Source of the DNA: Neoconidiobolus thromboides FSU 785
Lineage: Eukaryota > Entomophthoromycota > Entomophthoromycetes > Entomophthorales > Neoconidiobolaceae
Direction of reading: 5' to 3'
DNA length: 64,000 bases
Assembly: GCA_025603075.1 (NCBI GenBank)
Contig: MU626295.1
Coordinates: forward strand, 62,001 to 126,000
Positions 49,883-62,660 of this stretch are shown in pieces. Below the pieces are notes generated by a model. That model was given only the letters and a program-made list of their open reading frames with translations, was not told where the DNA came from and searched no databases. Within the stretch, counting starts at the first letter, position 1. Every line of letters starts with the position of its first letter. Position numbers and translations under genes: made by a program.

Positions 49883-50707
49883 CTATTCATCTTTTGAGTA
49901 TAAAAATAAAACTCTTTCTTCTATATCTTCAAGTTCCCATCTATGCTTGTGGATAGCCAAATTTTCCGCTTCATCTTTAAAAAATACATGAGTATTACTT
50001 TGTTGACCAGGCATTGTAGCATTCATAGTTGGCATAGACATAGCTTGCATATCCTTGACGCCATCCGCACTGTTCTCTTCCCCTAAGACTAAGGAAAAAA
50101 CGGCTCTTAACCCAAACAAATTTAAAAAATACCAAGAAAGTGAAGAAACCCAAGCAACATCCATATTACTAGCTAAAATACCAGACTGAAGCATGGATTT
50201 AAATCTTAAAGTTAACGGAAATGGTAATTGAATTAACACAAATCCAGAAAAAAAGAAGTTGATCCAACTCATTATTAATGTTTGTGGTACAACCATAGCT
50301 ACATTACGTTTCATTCCACCCATTAGAGTTTCCATTTGAGAAGGGTCTGTAAGCATACTAGCAGTACTCTTCTTTTTTAAATGTGAGTCTTTACCATCCT
50401 TTAAAAATGTCCCATTTTCAATCTCTTTTAAAAAATATTGTTTACGTGCTTCAAACTTGGATGGTGCTAAGTAATCACCATTTTTAGCTAACATTTTTAC
50501 CCAGTTTAATGATTGTTGCTCTTTCAACTCTTTCTTTTTGGGCTTGATTGGTGCTGATGTTAATAATATTGTTATATGATGTCTTAATACCCCGACTAAA
50601 ACCATAACAATCATAATGGGAAATAATACCCAATCACGGATAGCTATTATAGATTTGAATTTTATTTATCACATGTTCAAAGATATATTACCTGGATCAA
50701 GGATCAT
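49883..50707 (-). CDS. EMC3: ER membrane protein complex subunit 3
   Basis: A 16-nt first exon (ATG at 50707, MILDP) is joined by a 5' intron to one long exon, giving about 258 aa. EMC3 is an Oxa1/YidC-superfamily insertase subunit that inserts tail-anchored and multipass proteins into the ER membrane. Hallmarks are AIRDWVLFPI at the N-terminus with the first membrane helix (MIVMVLVGVLRHHI), a cytosolic charged loop (KPKKKELKEQQ), GGMKRNVAMVVPQTLIMSWINFFFSGFVLIQLPFPLTLRFKSMLQ (second helix and groove), VAWVSSLSWYFLNLFGLRAVFSLVLG (third helix) and the acidic HKHRWELEDIEERVL end. Divergent from the Serinc gene with 264 bp between starts. Confidence 0.95.
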
Positions 50708-50971
50708 TGTAGAGCTATTAAATGTTATTAGTTATTTTGGTTTATCATCATTGTTTATAATAAAATTACTTTTCAGTAGTCATTTAGTTTAATAGTCTGA
50801 AATACGATTACTGATGAATCCTAAAACTTATTCAAGGAAATTTAAAATCAAATGCAAAAAAGGAATTTACCCTGATTTTATTGGTTCCCTTAAAATCAAG
50901 CTTGGCGCCACTATGAATAGCGGGAAATAATTAACTATTGTTTATTTTATTTACAATTTAATAGTTTCAAA
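50708..50971. promoter_or_regulatory. Shared divergent upstream region (EMC3 / Serinc)
   Basis: 264 bp separate the two start codons; both encode ER or endomembrane multipass proteins. No specific site is recognised. Confidence 0.45.
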
Positions 50972-52420
50972 ATGGGTATGATGTTAAGCTGTATACCAGC
51001 GCAAATATGTAGTTGTTGTACTACTGCTGTTTGTAGCTCTTTATGTTCATGTTGTGGAAAAAAAGTATCATTATCAAGTTCCATTGCAACTCGTATTACT
51101 TACGCATCAATTTTCTTATTAAATTCAGGGCTAGCTTTTGTAGCTACTTCGGATGCAGCTTCTAAATGGATCGAGAGTATTTCATTTGGTTATTTAAAAT
51201 TTGAATGTGGAGGTGGACAATGCTATGGGTTATTAGCAGTTCATAGGATTTGCTTTGCTCTTACACTATTCCATATTATACTATCACTATCTGTTTTAGG
51301 GGTAGAAGATACTTCTCACCCAAGAGCTACGATACAAAACAAATACTGGCCATTAAAATTTTTAGGATGGATATTATTATTGATAGGATGTTTTTTTATT
51401 CCAAATGGCTTCATCCAATTTTGGGGTAATTATATTGCGTTAATAGGAGCTTCCTTTTTTATTATTATCCAGCTTTTACTGTTAGTTGATTTTGCACATA
51501 CTTTTGCTGAAACATGTTTAGAGAAATGGGAAACAGACGATAATGATAAGTGGAAATATATCTTGGTTGGAAGTACCTGTGGACTTTTCATTTTAGCAAT
51601 TACTTTAACTGGTGTATTATTTGGGTTTTTTGCTGGTAGTGGGTGTGGGTTGAATCAATTCTTTATTTCATTTAATTTGGCTTTAGGATTAATCGCTTCT
51701 ATTGTTGCAATTCATCCTGTAGTACAAGAATCGAATCCTCGTTCTGGTTTGACCCAGGCAAGTCTAGTGGTTGCTTATTGTACTTATCTTGTCACCTCAT
51801 CAATTGTCAATGAACCTACTGATCCATCCACTGCTCATTGTAATCCACTTGATCATGTAAATGGTACTCGTACCACTTCTATTTTAGTTGGTGCTATTTT
51901 TACTTTGATTGCAATAGCTTATTCTACTTCTAGAGCTGCTACACAAACTAGTACTTTAATTGCATCATCAGGTTCCAATTCACCAGATAGTGCTTTACCC
52001 CTAGAACTACCATCATCATCTATTAGAAGTCAAGCCATACGTGATGGTATAGCTAGTGGTGCGTTACGACCATCTGAGATACATTCAATGGATATTGAAG
52101 AAGGAGAAATGGGTGTACCAGATGATGAAAAGGAAGGAGTAGCTTATTCTTATGCTTTATTTCATTTAGTATTTGCTTTAGCTTCTATGTACGTAGCTAT
52201 GTTAGTTACTAATTGGAATGTAATGAATGGGGATTCGGATGATTTTATTATAATTGGGCGTTCTACTTCGGCTATGTGGGTTAAGATTATTTCATCTTGG
52301 ATTTGCTTTGCTTTATATTGTTGGACTCTATTAGCACCAGCCATATTTCCTGATAGGTAAATATCTATATATATTCTTGATTTAAGTTAATCTTTTTATA
52401 GGGAATGGCTATTGAATTAA
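50972..52420 (+). CDS. TMS1: Serinc/TMS1 family membrane protein
   Basis: Two exons (50972-52356 and 52402-52420) encode 467 aa with about ten membrane helices. The Cys-rich N-terminus (CIPAQICSCCTTAVCSSLCSCC) is typical of the family, as are the FECGGGQCYGLLAVHRICFALTLFH segment, FIPNGFIQFWG, LVDFAHTFAETC, GLTQASLVVAYCTYLVTSSIVNEP and the C-terminal YALFHLVFALASMYVAMLVTNWN and WVKIISSWICFALYCWTLLAP. Proteins of this family are lipid scramblases or serine-lipid transport factors of endosomes and vacuoles; the exact substrate is debated. The last exon adds only REWLLN. Confidence 0.94.
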
Positions 52421-52649
52421 TTTAATTGTAATAATTCAATGCCTATTACTTCGTAATCTTTTCAAAGGTTATTTTAATATATATTATTTAATCAATATTA
52501 TACTTTTAAAATTTGTAATCTATTTGGTTTTTATTGTTTAGTTTATAGAATAGATTGCTAATATTTGTAATTTAAAATACGATTTGGATACATTTAATAA
52601 CTTTGTATTAAAATTAGAAAGCAAATTAAAAAGATGAGGAGTTAGTTAA

Positions 52650-53960
52650 ATATAAATATAAAAAACATTTTAATAATAATTTTACAATAAAAAGTATCTT
52701 TGACATATAATATAAAAAGGGGGTTAACCAAAGTATTGTTTATTTGCATACTTATCCAAGTCAACGTTGTAATTTCGTTGAATTTATTTGGAGGTTGAGT
52801 ATCCATATCAAATTCAATAAATGTAATAAATAATAAAGGAGTAATAGGTTTATAGTTAATATCTATATTTGAATCATCTAAAACATTTTTTTCAATTCTA
52901 ATTACTTCAGGGTTTGGGAAAAAAGTAAGAAATATAAATTGATTCAATGTAAGTTTATCAACACATTTGGTTTTGATATATTTTATATATTCATATTTAC
53001 ATAAGCTATATTCAATAGTACCATTAACATTAGCCTCATCAAAACTAGATTCTTTTAATAATTTTAAAATAATAGGATTTAGAAATACGATGTGGATGCT
53101 TTGAGTATTTGATATTATTAGAATTACTCTCAGTAATTCTTTTGGAACACTATTAACATATATCCTTTAACATTGATAATTTTAAAAAATTATTAACCGT
53201 GGTCTTACAAAAACTAAACTTACCCAAGGAAATGGCATTACTACCTTCAATTATATTATTATTTGTTTTTAAAAAAGCACTATAATTAGCAATCAATTCT
53301 ACACTTTTGAATTTTCTAAGATAATAATTGAAGTGTCTTTTACTAAGTGTTTTAAAATCAAATATTTTAAGTCTAAATAGGAAACAAAATTTACATTTAA
53401 AGCAAACAAACTTGAGTAGAAGTTACGTTGATTATTAAATCTAATCATTATAAATTGGTGAGCTCTTCTTTTATTATATTTAAACCATCAATATTAAGAT
53501 TTCAAAGAGGGTCTAATTTAAGTGATTTTAGCTTGTTTGGATTTAAATACTCGATAAGATCCTTTAAATCAATATCATCACTTAAAACACCCAAATCTTC
53601 AATTTAGTTTGAATGACTTTGAAATGCACTTGATAACTTAAAAACACAGGCATTTAGTACATTTATATTTATTTTCTTTAATATTGGCAATTGAATTTCA
53701 ATCTTAGGTTTACTCAAAAATGACAATAATAAATTACCATCAATATAAATAACGTGTTAAATTTGAGCAATGGTTTATATATTAATAGTATTACAATATA
53801 TAGTTAAGTGTTTCATCCTTCCTCTACTCTTTAAAAAGAGCCTTTATTGAATTTTTTCAAAACTATTAAATTAAGCATCATTATTTTTTTTGAATTCACG
53901 TTTGTTGTAAATTGAATACATTAATTTATGTTGGATGGCTTTGTTTATAATATGGGAAAT
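52650..53960 (-). pseudogene. Decayed LRR-like protein gene, copy B
   Basis: On the complement, protein-like sequence runs from about 53960 (IINKAIQHKLMYSIYNK, perhaps F-box-like) through DGNLLLSFLSKP, QLPILKKININVL, IEDLGVLSDDIDLK, IEYLNPNKLKSLKLD and LNIDGLNIIKEELTN to an open C-terminal part: IEYSLCKYEYIKYIKTKC, NQFIFLTFFPNPEVIRIE, INYKPITPLLFITFIEFD. Several stops and frame changes interrupt the first two thirds, while the last 150 codons are open. Segment order matches copy A, and the C-terminal half matches copy C. Confidence 0.5.
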
Positions 53961-55499
53961 ACGTCTATTTAATGAGATTAAACCAAAATACCTCTTCATT
54001 TTCATCAGCTTAAACACAATAAATATCATCAGGTAATTAGTTAACCACATTTCATTTTATCAGAAATAGAAATAAAGCCTGGTAAAATTTTTATTTCAAC
54101 TGCTCAATATCAAACTAATAAACCACAAACGTTGTTGCGCTTTTTTATGTCTCAATGCCGAAGCATTAAACAACTGTAATGGAAAAAACCAAAATACTAC
54201 AAATTTGGAGTATTAAGTTTGTAGCTTTTTTAAAAAAAATTATATGTTAACAAAAAATAATTAGATTGCTTTGAAGAAAAATTTGACATATTCGTTTTTT
54301 AAACTACTGCTCTATCTTTTGTTAAACTCTATTTATTTTTCCCTTTCTCTGGGACGAATATTCTGTCTACATTGTCACTTGATTATTTTGAAATTCATAC
54401 AAGTAAACGCTGCCTTTAAGTAAGGATAAAAAACTAATAAGACATTTCTAACTAGTTTGATTAAATAAATAGAAATTGTTACTGGATTTATTTATTACAT
54501 TCGTGCTTAATTGGTTTAGTATACTTATCTGTATTAACAACTAAGCCTAAATCTTACTTAGTCTATTTCAGTGAGTTTGGGATATTTTTCCTTGAGCTAT
54601 AGCCTTATCATCAATAAACATAGAAATAAACAGTAAACAAGTTAAAGTGAAAGATATCAACTAATGGAATACTTAATTTTAAAAAGATAAATTCTTTGTG
54701 AATTTTTAGCTCTCTTAAAACAATTACGAGTATAGTTTTATATCATTAAAATAATTCTATTTAAACTGCTTTAGATTATACATTGGTATTAAATATAATA
54801 ATAATAACAATGTTAAAGTTTATAGATTGTTATTATATCAATGCTAAAATTTATAGATTACTATTATGTCAATGTTATTGTCTTGTACAATATCAACATC
54901 GAATCAATTTTCAATGTTGAATATCTTTTTTAAATTTCAAAACCCAAAGGGTTTTGTGTTTTTATTATTTAGAATTAAGCACTAATATAACAGAGGAAGG
55001 AAGTCGAAGAGAGCCAAGTTTTTATACTTATTTAGGGTAATTTTGACCAAAGCTAAGTCTAAGTTCTGAAAAATATCAGTATAAGCCTTAAACGAGATAA
55101 GACCTTTAGAGGTATGAAACCAAGAGAGGGTATGCATAAGTTCTGTAAGAACTAGATTGTTACAATACAAGTAAAGTAAAGTTAAAATGTTAGGCATATA
55201 GTTGAACATGAATTTTACATGTGATGAGGTGGTAGAAAGGATGGCCAATCGAGCAGTTATGTAATTTTAGATATTTAAATGTAAAAATAAAATTCTTGAA
55301 GTAAGGATAGATTATTCAGTTGATATTGAAATCAAAGCACACTCAGGAATAGAGAATTATTATTGAAAGAAATATGATTCAAAAAAGATATATATTAACC
55401 TTCTAGTTTAAATGTATAATATTACATGATAAAAATACAAAACAATTAAAAGATATAAATATATTTATTTGCTACTGGCTAATATTTTAGAGGCATATC
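53961..55499. other. Region between decayed genes
   Basis: Mostly A+T-rich. An 88-codon frame on the complement (55248-54982, with MPNILTLLYLYCNNLVLTEL) has leucine spacing like the decayed family and may be another fragment, but alignment is not convincing by eye. Confidence 0.35.
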
Positions 55500-56615
55500 A
55501 AATAAAGTGTTGGTTTGTTTAAAAGCTCATCCAAATCAACATTGGGGTTTTGTTCAATCTCTTGTGAAGTTAAGCATTTAAATCTAGTATAATAGGTTCA
55601 AAAAGTGAAAAAGGAGTAATGGGTTTACAATCATTGTCTGAATTTAAATTATCCAGTTCAAAGCTCCTAACTCTAGTTGGTTCGAGATTTGAGGAAAAGG
55701 ATAAGAAACAAATAGTTTTATCAATTGAATAAAATTACTAACATTGATTGTGATCCTTTTTACAAACTTGCATATACATAAACTATAGTTAGTGGTATTT
55801 TCAACCGTATTACTATTTTTTGAAAATATAGTCAAACACTTAATACAAATATTTTGAATATTTGATAGTAAAAAAATTGATGCCAATAACTTTTTTGATA
55901 CCCTTTAAATATTCTTTTTTGGTGTTAATAATTTTAATAAATCATGGTTGGTTGATTCTGACAGATCAAGATGCTCAAAAGAAATAATACTACTTTCTTC
56001 AACTATATTCTTGCCATTATTCAATCTTAAAATGGCTTCACAAGCGTTAATTAATTATATATTTTTGAATTCCTTAAGATCCCTAAAGTAGTTAAACCCA
56101 AGGAAAGGATTATAATTTACCTTGAATTATTAAGTCTAAATGAGAAATAAAGCTTATATATATTATAACCAATTGGGATAGAAATATTACTAAATGATTT
56201 TAAATGTAAGTGCTTTTAAATTTGTAAACTTCTTTTTAATTACACCAAACTATTAGTATAAAGACCATGATCAAAAAGTTATCTTAAGTGATTTTGATTT
56301 GATTAGATTCAAATGTCTAATAAATACCCTCATGTTCCCGCTAATACCTGAAATTTCAAAAGCTTCCAGCTAATATAAATAATCTTCAAATAGATTTAAT
56401 AACATATTAACATGCTCTTTTGGTGCCTTTATTGCTATTCTCTTTAATTCTGACAATTGATTTTCAGACTTATTATTGTTTATACAAAAATTATAGCTAG
56501 TTTTATCAATTGTAATAAAAGTTAAATTTGGACAACAGTATGGGGATTCAACTGTGAAACTTCTTGTTACTGAATGCTTCGTTGTCTTCTCATTTTTCAA
56601 ATACTTCCAAATCAT
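55500..56615 (-). pseudogene. Decayed LRR-like protein gene, copy C
   Basis: On the complement: an 81-codon open stretch from ATG 56615 (MIWKYLKNEKTTKHS..., NQLSELKRIAIKAPKEHVN), then broken sequence with HLNLIKSKSLKI, then SNIQNICIKCLTIFSKN, NYSLCICKFVKRITINVSN, LFVSYPFPQ and, after a frame change, LDNLNSDNDCKPITPFSLFEPIILDLN. The last pieces align with copy B (SNTQSIHIVFL, YSLCKYEYIKYIKTK, FFPNPEV, KPITPLLFITFIEFD). At least two frame changes and several stops show decay. Confidence 0.5.
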
Positions 56616-56871
56616 TTTTCTTTATCATAATAAATATTTACAAATACGTATCTATCACTAATACATGTGTTAGTCTATATTGAATAGTTTTCTTTAGAGC
56701 ACAAGATAAATATTTATTTGAAAAGCGTAGTTTATGCTATTCCATTATTCCTACGAGTTTAAATATCTTATATAATAAACCATTGTGTATTTGTTTACAC
56801 ATTAGTATAAAATTTGATTTTAAAAAGAATCATAGCAGTTTATAGAATTTATTGATTCAAATAACTTTATA

Positions 56872-56956
56872 TAGGGATTAAGAATGTATTTTAAGAATTT
56901 ACTATCCTATTCAAATGACGGCTTGAAAAATAAGTGATGAGATAAAAAAACATACC
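56872..56956 (+). mobile_element. MITE copy 16, strongly diverged
   Basis: TAGGGATTAAGAATGTATTTT, a TTCAAATGACGGCTTGAAAA core and AAAAACATACCA follow the family layout with many changes. Confidence 0.45.
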
Positions 56957-57726
56957 AGATGGTGATATAATAAGATACAGAATATTTCATTTTATATAGT
57001 TAAACAATAATATGCTATGAAAGTAAAGTAATTTTTGTAATTTATTTTGAGTTGGTTTTTATATTGACTAATATTTTATTTTTGCAAAAGATACTTTACA
57101 GTGTTATGTTCAACTAAGAAGTTAGTATGAGTATCCCTGTATTTATGCAAACGATGTATACCATTATTTGTATAATTAATTTCATTTTTAAAACCCCCAT
57201 AGTTTAGTAGATTTTCAAGAGTAAAAGTTGATAGCTTTTTTAGCCTATAATTAGTTGTCAATATACTCTTTTCTCCTTAATAATTTCAAAGATTCAATTG
57301 AAAATAAGGAGCTTAACTTTAGTTAAATTAATTGTATAGCCTTGTTTTTTGACTTATTTTTGGCTTAATTTTTAAGACTAGTTATTTTGAATGTAATAAG
57401 TTTATAATCTATTTTCAGTTATTAAAAAGTAGTGTATATAATTTTATCAATTTGGTAATAACTTGGAATGTATTTTATGAAGTAATTTTATTTAACAGTA
57501 TAGATCACAAGCTTTTTTTCATAGCGCAGTAAGCTCAGTGCAATAATTCTAATTCAAATTTTGAAATGGGAAAAACCCATAAAAATAAAGGGATTGATCC
57601 TAAAAACGGGACAAAACATTAGTTCTTAAAACAACAAATATCTCCTTTGAGTTAAATATAACTAAAAAGTAAAACAAATAACTATATAATTTAAGAAGGA
57701 TATTAATTATTAGCTAGCTTGAAATA
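56957..57726. other. Upstream region of eIF3c
   Basis: A 61-codon frame on the complement (57261-57076) is not recognised and not called. The last 100 bp should hold the eIF3c promoter and leader. Confidence 0.4.
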
Positions 57727-60524
57727 ATGTCTCGTTTCTTTAAAGGGGATTCCGATAGCGATTCTGAAACCTCCTCCTCTGAGGAGTCCTACATGTCTGA
57801 TGATATGTCACAAGATGACTTTTCTCAAGGTAAAGAATCAGACTCAGACGGATCAGATAAGTCAGATGATGAAGCTTCACCAAATGCATGGTTCAAAAAA
57901 GATGATAATGATGATTCTGATGATGAAGAAGACTCAAAAAAGATAGTCAAGTCTGCTAAAGATAAAAGATTTGATGAGATTGAAGCTTGCCGAAAAAGCA
58001 TAGAAAATTATTTAAAAATTAATGACTGGGTTTCAAGTTCTAATGGTATATTATAAATCAGTTTTAAAGCTTTTGACTAATGGTTTAGAATATGAAAAAA
58101 TGAATAAAACGGTTGCTAAGCTTAAGTTAACTAGCATTAAACCACCAACGAGCTACTTCAATGCTCTTATTATATTAGAGGATGGGCTAAATGAAGCTAC
58201 CAAAGAAAAGAAGAAAATGAACGCACCTAACTCCAAAGCTATGAATTCTTTAAAGCAAAAATTAAAGAAGAATAATAGAGATTATGAAAAACAAATCAAG
58301 ATTCTTCGTGAGGTAAATCAAAATTTAAACTAATAGTTTAAGTTTCTCATTTTGTTAGGGAGGTGAGCTTGACGAACCAGCTCCAGAAGCTCCAGCTCCA
58401 GTGGTAATTTGCATTTGATTACTTTTTTTATAAATTAACTTTTTATTAGACCTCTAAACGGTTAGTTTCAAGATTATCAAATATAACTAAATTAAATTAA
58501 ACTTTTGTTAGCAATAAAAAGGTTGCTTTTGAAACTCGCGAGGAGAGCGATGATGGTGGTTTTACTTCAGTAGGGAAGGGTGGAAGGAAGAATGATATCA
58601 CTTCTGATATGGTTTTGAAGAAATTAAAAGAAATCATACAAGCTCGTGGTAAAAAGGTAATATCCTATTGGAAATTTTGATGACTTTAATTGACTTCAAT
58701 TACACTTAGAATACTGATAAAGGAGAACAAGTTAGTCTTCTCCAAAAATTATTTGAAGCTGCTTCTACCCCTCGCCATAAAATCAAAGTGTTATTTGTCC
58801 TTATTTCATCTCGCCTTGATTATGGTTCTGGAATCGGAAATTTCACTCCAGTAGATACATGGAGAAAGTAATTTTAATTGATACTTTTGTTAAACATTTT
58901 ACTAATATGATAATAGTGCTTTAAAAGAGATCAATTTGTTATTCAATATCCTTGAAGAATCAAGAGAAATCAATATTTCCGAATCCTTTGAAGATGTTGA
59001 TGAAGAGGATCCAGATAATACCAAAGTAACATATACAATATAAGTTCAACTTAAATTTAATATTGTTTTTAGGATTTAAATAATATTCAAGGGTCAGTCA
59101 TTTCTTTAATTGAGCGTTTAGATGAGGAGCTTACTAAATCTTTACAAAATATTGATCCCCACACCAATGAATACATTGAACGTCTTTCTGATGAGCCATT
59201 ACTTATCAGTTTAATACTTCGTAGTCAGCAATATTTTGAATCAAAAGAACAAACTAGTGAATATACTCGTGCTTTAGCTCGTGTTATTGAGCATTTGTAC
59301 TATAAGCCCGATAATTTAGTTAGTGCCATCCAAAAGATTGCTCTTAAGAAACTTCCAAACTTAGCCTTAAAGCAGATTGATTTTGCTTCTGAGCCATCTG
59401 ATTTGATATCCCAATTATGCGCCTATATGTATACTCATGCTGAACCCCTCCTTCGTACTCGAGCTATGCTTTATCATATATATAATGTTGCTTTCCATGG
59501 ACATTATTATACCGCTCGTGATATGTTATTAATGTCTCATCTCCAAGAATCTATTCATCAAGCAGATGTTCCAACAATGATCTTATATAATAGAACTATG
59601 GTCCAAATTGGTATTGCTGCTTTCAAGCAAGGCCTCATCCGTGAATCTCTTAACTGTTTACAAGAAATTTATAACAGCGGTAGAGTTAAGGAAATGCTTG
59701 GACAAGGTGTAACTCAACAAAGACACAATAATCCTAATACTGAACAGGAGCGCTTAGAGAAACTTAGGATGCTTCCATTCCATTTACATATCAACTTGGA
59801 ATTATTAGAATGTATTTACCTTACCTCTTCCTTCCTTTTGGAAATCCCTAACATGGCTCGCGCTGGTTCTAATCCTGATGCTCGTAAAAACATAATCAGC
59901 AAAGCCTTCCGTAGACTTCTAGATCAATCTAATCGTCAAATTTTCTGTGGACCACCAGAAAATACTCGTGAGCATATTATTTCAGCAGCCAAATCATTAT
60001 CTTCTGGTGATTGGGAAGAAGCTAAGGAATACGTATGGAGTATTAAGATATGGGAACTTTTGCCAGAAAAAGATAAAGTTTTACAAGTATTGGCTAACAA
60101 GATACAGGAAGAAGGGTTGCGTACTTATCTCTTTTCTTACTCTGCTTATTACAGTACTTTAAGTTTAGAGCAACTTTCTGAAATGTTCGGATTGAGTAAG
60201 CAAATGGTTATTAGTATTGTAAGTAAAATGATATGGAATGAAGAGCTAGTTGCCGGACTTGATCAATCAAGGGACATCGTAGTGTTGCATTCTGAAGAGC
60301 TTTCAAAAGTACAATTATTGGGCGTATTAATTGGAGAGAAGCTTACCTCTATTGTTGAAGTTAATCAAAAAGGATTTGATTCTAAGATGGCTGAGCTAGA
60401 CACCCAATACCATACACAAGATCGCCGTAAAGGAACTCAAACTCAAGGAAAGAAGCAAATTGATCATAAGTATAATTCTAATAAGCCTCGCCGCAATTTC
60501 AATCAGACCAACCGTGCTAAATAA
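57727..60524 (+). CDS. NIP1: Translation initiation factor eIF3 subunit c
   Basis: Start MSRFFKGDSDSDSE with an acidic Ser/Asp-rich N-terminus that binds eIF1 and eIF5 in this family. First exons: 57727-58045, 58089-58312, 58359-58403, an 11-nt microexon 58450-58460, and 58512-58656; more follow before the long last exon. Landmarks are LKINDWVSSSN joined to EYEKMNKTVAK, KKMNAPNSKAMNSLKQKLKKNNRDYEKQI, MVLKKLKEIIQARGKK, the PCI half with RTRAMLYHIYNVAFHGHYY, ARDMLLMSHLQ, LYNRTMVQIGIAAFRQ-like, LPFHLHINLELLECIYL, GPPENTREHIISAAK and RTYLFSYSAYYSTLSLEQLSEMF, and a basic Gln/Asn-rich end. eIF3c is a core subunit that links the 43S complex to eIF1, eIF5 and the ribosome. Confidence 0.96.
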
Positions 60525-60805
60525 GGATCTTTTATAAAAATTTTAGATTGTAAAATCATCTTTTGTTTTTATACACTCCCTTTTCCCACTACATAAATCT
60601 ATCATTATGTTTTAAATAAAATTTATAAGATTAGATTCTCATAGAACTAAATTTTAGTTAAATAATGGTGTTTGATATATTTATATATTTTATAATGTTT
60701 AAAAGCTTAAACTACTACTTTTTGTTTACTATAAAACTTACTAATAAACTTCGAAATATCTTTCATTTTTGTTTAAATGAAAATCAAGGTTTATAAATCA
60801 AGCAT

Positions 60806-60908
60806 ATGAGGACGTGTTTTTTTGTTTAAGAATTTTACTAGTAAGTTTTTCTATCTAAATAGCGCTTAAAAAATGGAAAAAGTAATAAAATCAAAAAAAA
60901 CACTCCCG
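60806..60908 (+). mobile_element. MITE copy 17
   Basis: Forward copy TGAGGACGTGTTTTTTTG...ACACTCCCG with intact core AAATAGCGCTTAAAAA, TA at both sides. Confidence 0.75.
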
Positions 60909-61116
60909 TATATAAACTGATAATAAAAAATAATCTTAAGTATAGTTTTTCCATTTAAAAATCTTAAATACAGGATCGAAATGAAATATACATATATATT
61001 TGAATGCTAATACTAATAATTACTAAATAAATAATAAATAAATCTTTCAAATAATCTATTTATTGGTACGAAACGTGGTAAATCTATAAATATCCTTTTA
61101 TTTCAATTATGGACCA

Positions 61117-62350
61117 TTATTCCCCTTTCTTACTTTTCTTCCTTGTCTGTTTACCAACTTGTTCAGTACTTGGTTTCTTCTGAGTAATCTTTTTGCCATT
61201 ACCAGCTTTGATGCCATTGTTAGATTTAGCTTTAACTTGTTCTTTAATCTCTTCCTTAGCATCTTCTTTTACTACTTTTTTGGTCTCTTTTTTAGCTTCT
61301 TTTGTGACCTCCTTTTTAATTTCTTCTTTGGTTTGAGTTTCTGTTGTTTCTTCTTCCTCACTACTGCCTACTGCTTCATTTGAGCTTTCTTTTTTTGCCT
61401 CTTCCAAGTCAAAAGCGTTTTGTATTTTACCATAAATTGGAAGACCAGGAGAATCAGCTACTTTGACGGAAATTGACTGGACTGAGTCCATATTGTTAGA
61501 AAAATATTTTGTTACCGAGCGAATAGCAGTTTCTATATTTTCCACAAGCTGACTAGCAGTTAATTTCTCAGTGCCAATTTTAAGTTGTCTAAAGTAATTG
61601 AGCTTATAAATTTAAAATACAATCAAATAACTTACAATAAATTTCCAGTTGGAAGGTAAACGCTACACTTCTTCAATCCTTTTTCGACTTGGAATTTTAA
61701 ATTGCTATTTATACGAATTGGGGCTGGTAGTCTAATACAAAGGTTAACAAGGTTAATTTACATATAGGTAAAGCTTCTACTTTCTATTTTTGAAAAAAGT
61801 TTTTCCAAGGTAACTTGGTAACAAAGGTAACACCTTATCGTCTGCTAAAAATAAGTCGTGAGTTTGGCATAAGTTACGCTTTGCTTCAAAGGTTTTGTAT
61901 TTTTGCTTAAGATCATCTATAGAAACAATCTAAAAATTGATTTAACTTTTAAATAATAAGGAAAAAGTTAGTTACTTCATTAACTCCAGAAATTTTCATA
62001 TTGGTTAAGGAGTCTGTTTCCTCTTTACTGATGGTTTTAGTTATGATACAGATAGAAGCATCTTCATTATATATAGGATGTGGTAAATCACTAAATCTAT
62101 ATTAGGTCGAATTAAATTGATAACACTGATTAAAACTTACATGAATTGAGGGGAATACGTTTTATCGGGTATGTAGTTTAAAGAAATTAATAAAGAAAAG
62201 GATTCTAAATCTTTTAATAGATTGGTATCATTATCCTTGGTTTTTAAATATTCATTTAATGCGTTAACTGCTTTTTGTATCTAATTTATTAGTTAGCCAC
62301 TATCGTTTTATTCTATTTAATTAGTTTACTTGAACTTTTTCTAATTCCAT
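61117..62350 (-). CDS. Ribosomal L1 domain protein, UTP30/CIC1 (RSL1D1) type
   Basis: About seven exons on the complement, start MELEKVQ at 62350, stop 61117-61119. The L1-like domain reads IQKAVNALNEYL, LLISLNYIPDKTYSPQF, DLPHPIYNEDASICIITK, IVSIDDLKQKYKTFEAKRNL, HDLFLADDKVLPLLPSYLGKTFF (the most telling segment), PAPIRIN and IETAIRSVTKYF. The last 75 residues are a Lys/Glu-rich tail with EEEETTETQTKEE and many K-E pairs, likely a charged helix. Relatives work in nucleolar pre-rRNA processing (UTP30 in the small-subunit processome, CIC1 in 60S assembly); which of the two this is cannot be decided by eye. Confidence 0.85.
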
Positions 62351-62560
62351 TTTGAAAAACTCTTTTTTTGAAAATTCGAACTTAATTTAAGTCCAAATCT
62401 CGGATCATTTAATCAAGTATTGGGACAATAATTTGGAAATTTTTGCACAAATAAATTATGAGGATAAAATTTTATAAATAGTTTTTAATTCAGGTTGAAC
62501 TTTTTTAAATATTTACCCTTCAAAATGCGAACAAAACACAGAGCCAATAGCACTTGTATA

Positions 62561-62660
62561 TGGGGATGTATTTTTTTGTTTGAGAATTTTACTAACAATC
62601 CTTCCACTCAAATAGCGCTTAAAAAATGGAGAAAGTAATGAAATCAAAGAAACATCCCCA
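62561..62660 (+). mobile_element. MITE copy 18
   Basis: Textbook copy: TGGGGATGTATTTTTTTG...ACATCCCCA, exactly 100 bp, with TA on each side. Confidence 0.85.

Noticed and set aside
58046-58088. Frameshift or sequencing error in eIF3c
   Set aside because: A 43-nt GT-AG intron with a CTAAT branch-like site restores both frame and the conserved motif.
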